Below, one piece after another: positions 32,546 to 33,246 of a stretch of 33,246 bases of DNA. The translations under genes were made by a program, and so were the position numbers. The stretch comes from an uncultured Clostridia bacterium. Lineage in GTDB: Bacteria; Bacillota; Clostridia; Oscillospirales; CAG-382. The number at the start of each line of letters is the position of its first letter. Within the stretch, counting starts at the first letter, position 1. The stretch lies in contig CANQTR010000011.1 of assembly GCA_947626805.1 (NCBI GenBank), positions 1 to 33,246 of the forward strand, written 5' to 3'. The notes below the pieces were generated by a model. That model saw nothing but the letters and a program-made list of their open reading frames with translations, was not told where the DNA came from and searched no databases.

Positions 32546-32734
32546 TTACTTCAGCAGTTTTTCGAGTTTCTCTTCGTCTACATAAATGGAGACCTCGCTG
32601 CACTTCGGGCAAACCGCCGCTTTCGGATAAACGGCTTTGCCGGTCAAGCCCTTTTTGCGGACCACGTTGCCGTAGCCGCCGGTAAACTTGAAGTCCTCCA
32701 CCATTTCCTCGCCGCAACGAATGCACTTTCTCAT
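32546..32734 (-). CDS. Small zinc-ribbon protein (62 aa)
   Basis: 62-aa soluble protein starting MRKCIRCGEEM and later AVCPKCSEVSIYVDEEKLEK, a CxxC...CxxC zinc ribbon with a short acidic/helical tail. Similar tiny proteins are widespread in Clostridia and often annotated nucleic-acid-binding or zinc-ribbon proteins; no function is known to me. The ATG at 32734 is fixed by a strong AGGAGGT 8 nt upstream, and the terminator directly after the stop supports it as a real gene. The open frame continues upstream to 32878, but that part overlaps the end of the GNAT gene and lacks a ribosome site. Confidence 0.82.
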   Translation of the reverse strand: MRKCIRCGEEMVEDFKFTGGYGNVVRKKGLTGKAVYPKAAVCPKCSEVSIYVDEEKLEKLLK

Positions 32735-32764
32735 TTCTGCAACCTCCTGTTTGTCTTTTGCATA

Positions 32765-32780
32765 AAAAATCGCGATTTTT
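32765..32780. repeat. 16-bp perfect palindrome upstream of the zinc-ribbon gene
   Basis: AAAAATCGCGATTTTT reads identically on both strands and lies between the GNAT stop and the zinc-ribbon start. It could be an operator or part of a weak terminator for the GNAT gene; with no loop it is a poor RNA hairpin. Confidence 0.4.
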
Positions 32781-32816
32781 CGGGCGTTAGATGTGGGGCG
32801 TACATTTTTTCGCGGA

Positions 32817-33246
32817 TTACGCCTCCAGAATATACGCACTCCCAAATTCTTTGTATCCAATCGACTTTGCCAGTTCAAATGAAGCGAGATTATCCAAACG
32901 GCACTCCCATTGCGGGCAAATTCCCTTTCGGAGCAACCGATGCGTTGCCAGTGCGGCAGTGCGCTTTCCGTACCCTTTTCGACGTTCTTCTTCCAAAGTT
33001 GCGATTCCGGTATGTTGAATCTTATCTTCCATGTAGGGCATATCCGGCGCGTCGCAAACCGAAACGAGCCGTCCGTCCCTAAAATATCCGGTCAAAAAGC
33101 CTTCCTTTTCCGAAAAATAATCCGACAGCCAACCGGCAGGGTCCGCATTTTTGTGCGTTTCCCGGAAAAAGGATTCGAAAAGAGGGTAATCCTTACCTTC
33201 TAACACTTTTGCGTCCCCGTATTCCGTCACTTTTTCTTCTTGAAAG
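32817..33246 (-). CDS. GNAT-family N-acetyltransferase (5' end outside window)
   Basis: C-terminal part of a GNAT acetyltransferase, which moves an acetyl group from acetyl-CoA to an amine. The acetyl-CoA-binding motif A is visible as ATLEEERRKGYGKRTAALAT (R-x-x-G-x-G/A type), preceded by beta strands (GYFRDGRLVSVCDAPDMPY) and followed by the usual CRLDN.AS..LAKSIGYKEFG segment and a final beta strand. At least 142 residues are present. The frame stays open to the window end (FQEEK before the GTG at 33230), and this family usually has a longer N-terminal half, so I treat it as truncated by the window and do not accept GTG 33230 as its start. Substrate unknown. It lies 82 bp upstream of the zinc-ribbon gene. 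Confidence 0.88.
   Translation of the reverse strand, partial: FQEEKVTEYGDAKVLEGKDYPLFESFFRETHKNADPAGWLSDYFSEKEGFLTGYFRDGRLVSVCDAPDMPYMEDKIQHTGIATLEEERRKGYGKRTAALATHRLLRKGICPQWECRLDNLASFELAKSIGYKEFGSAYILEA

Noticed and set aside
33228..33230. GTG 33230 as true start of the GNAT gene
   Set aside because: The frame is open to the window edge and no ribosome site is visible before this GTG; the product would lack the N-terminal half usual in its family.
1..33246. CRISPR array, tRNA/rRNA genes, insertion sequences, attachment sites
   Set aside because: No regularly spaced repeats, no cloverleaf or rRNA-like stretch, and no transposase or integrase frame found on reading both strands.

Overview
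The window looks like a chromosomal segment from an uncultured or gut-type Bacillota (Clostridia). I infer this from three near-perfect sigma-A type promoters with 16-17 bp spacers, strong AGGAGG-like ribosome binding sites, a lipoprotein with the DPLCDH motif common in clostridial lipoproteins, BspA-type leucine-rich repeats, and several small zinc-ribbon membrane proteins. The species cannot be read from the sequence. I see no rRNA, tRNA, CRISPR array, transposase, integrase or phage structural gene.

Left flank (1-4512). On the minus strand, a UvrA-like ATPase without a UvrB-binding domain lies just upstream of an ABC-transporter ATPase that runs off the window edge. A divergently transcribed lipoprotein gene with its own consensus promoter follows, then a GC-rich hairpin.

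Core (4603-30364). One consensus promoter (TTGACA-17-TATAAT) precedes a 26-kb run of eleven same-strand genes with gaps of -8 to about 135 bp. In order they encode: (1) a secreted/membrane vWA-domain protein; (2) a 1202-aa tubulin/FtsZ-superfamily protein; (3) a 736-aa two-TM protein of unknown family; (4) a 1944-aa giant with N-terminal TM segments, a region resembling a catalytically dead SF2 helicase, a charged linker, a DA1-like zinc peptidase and a transglutaminase; (5) a TM protein with two TrkA-N/RCK-like Rossmann domains and a C-terminal ryanodine-receptor (RyR) domain; (6) a TIR protein with BspA-type LRRs; (7) an SLC13/ArsB-type ion permease; (8) a CASTOR/POLLUX-like RCK-gated ion channel; (9) a TIR-TM-LRR protein, an upside-down Toll-like receptor; (10) a zinc-ribbon four-TM protein; (11) a zinc-ribbon-TM-transglutaminase protein. 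I regard this as the interesting system. It combines a cytoskeletal GTPase, an extracellular vWA adhesion or sensing module, two putative NAD-consuming TIR proteins, NAD(H)-type RCK sensors on ion transport proteins, and protease/transglutaminase effectors. Tubulin-superfamily proteins paired with vWA proteins have been proposed as bacterial membrane-remodelling systems. The TIR, RyR, channel, DA1 and transglutaminase set looks like an added signalling or conflict layer. Function is inferred, not shown.

Regulation inside the core: a 265-nt leader ends in a hairpin covering the weak Shine-Dalgarno of the vWA gene; a 14-bp hairpin sits before gene 5; and a compact structured leader with competing pairings sits before the channel gene.

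Right flank (30374-33246, all minus strand): a histidine phosphatase of the phosphoglycerate mutase family, an XRE regulator with a C-terminal helical domain, a 62-aa zinc-ribbon protein, and a GNAT acetyltransferase cut by the window edge, with two clear intrinsic terminators. These look like ordinary accessory genes unrelated to the core.
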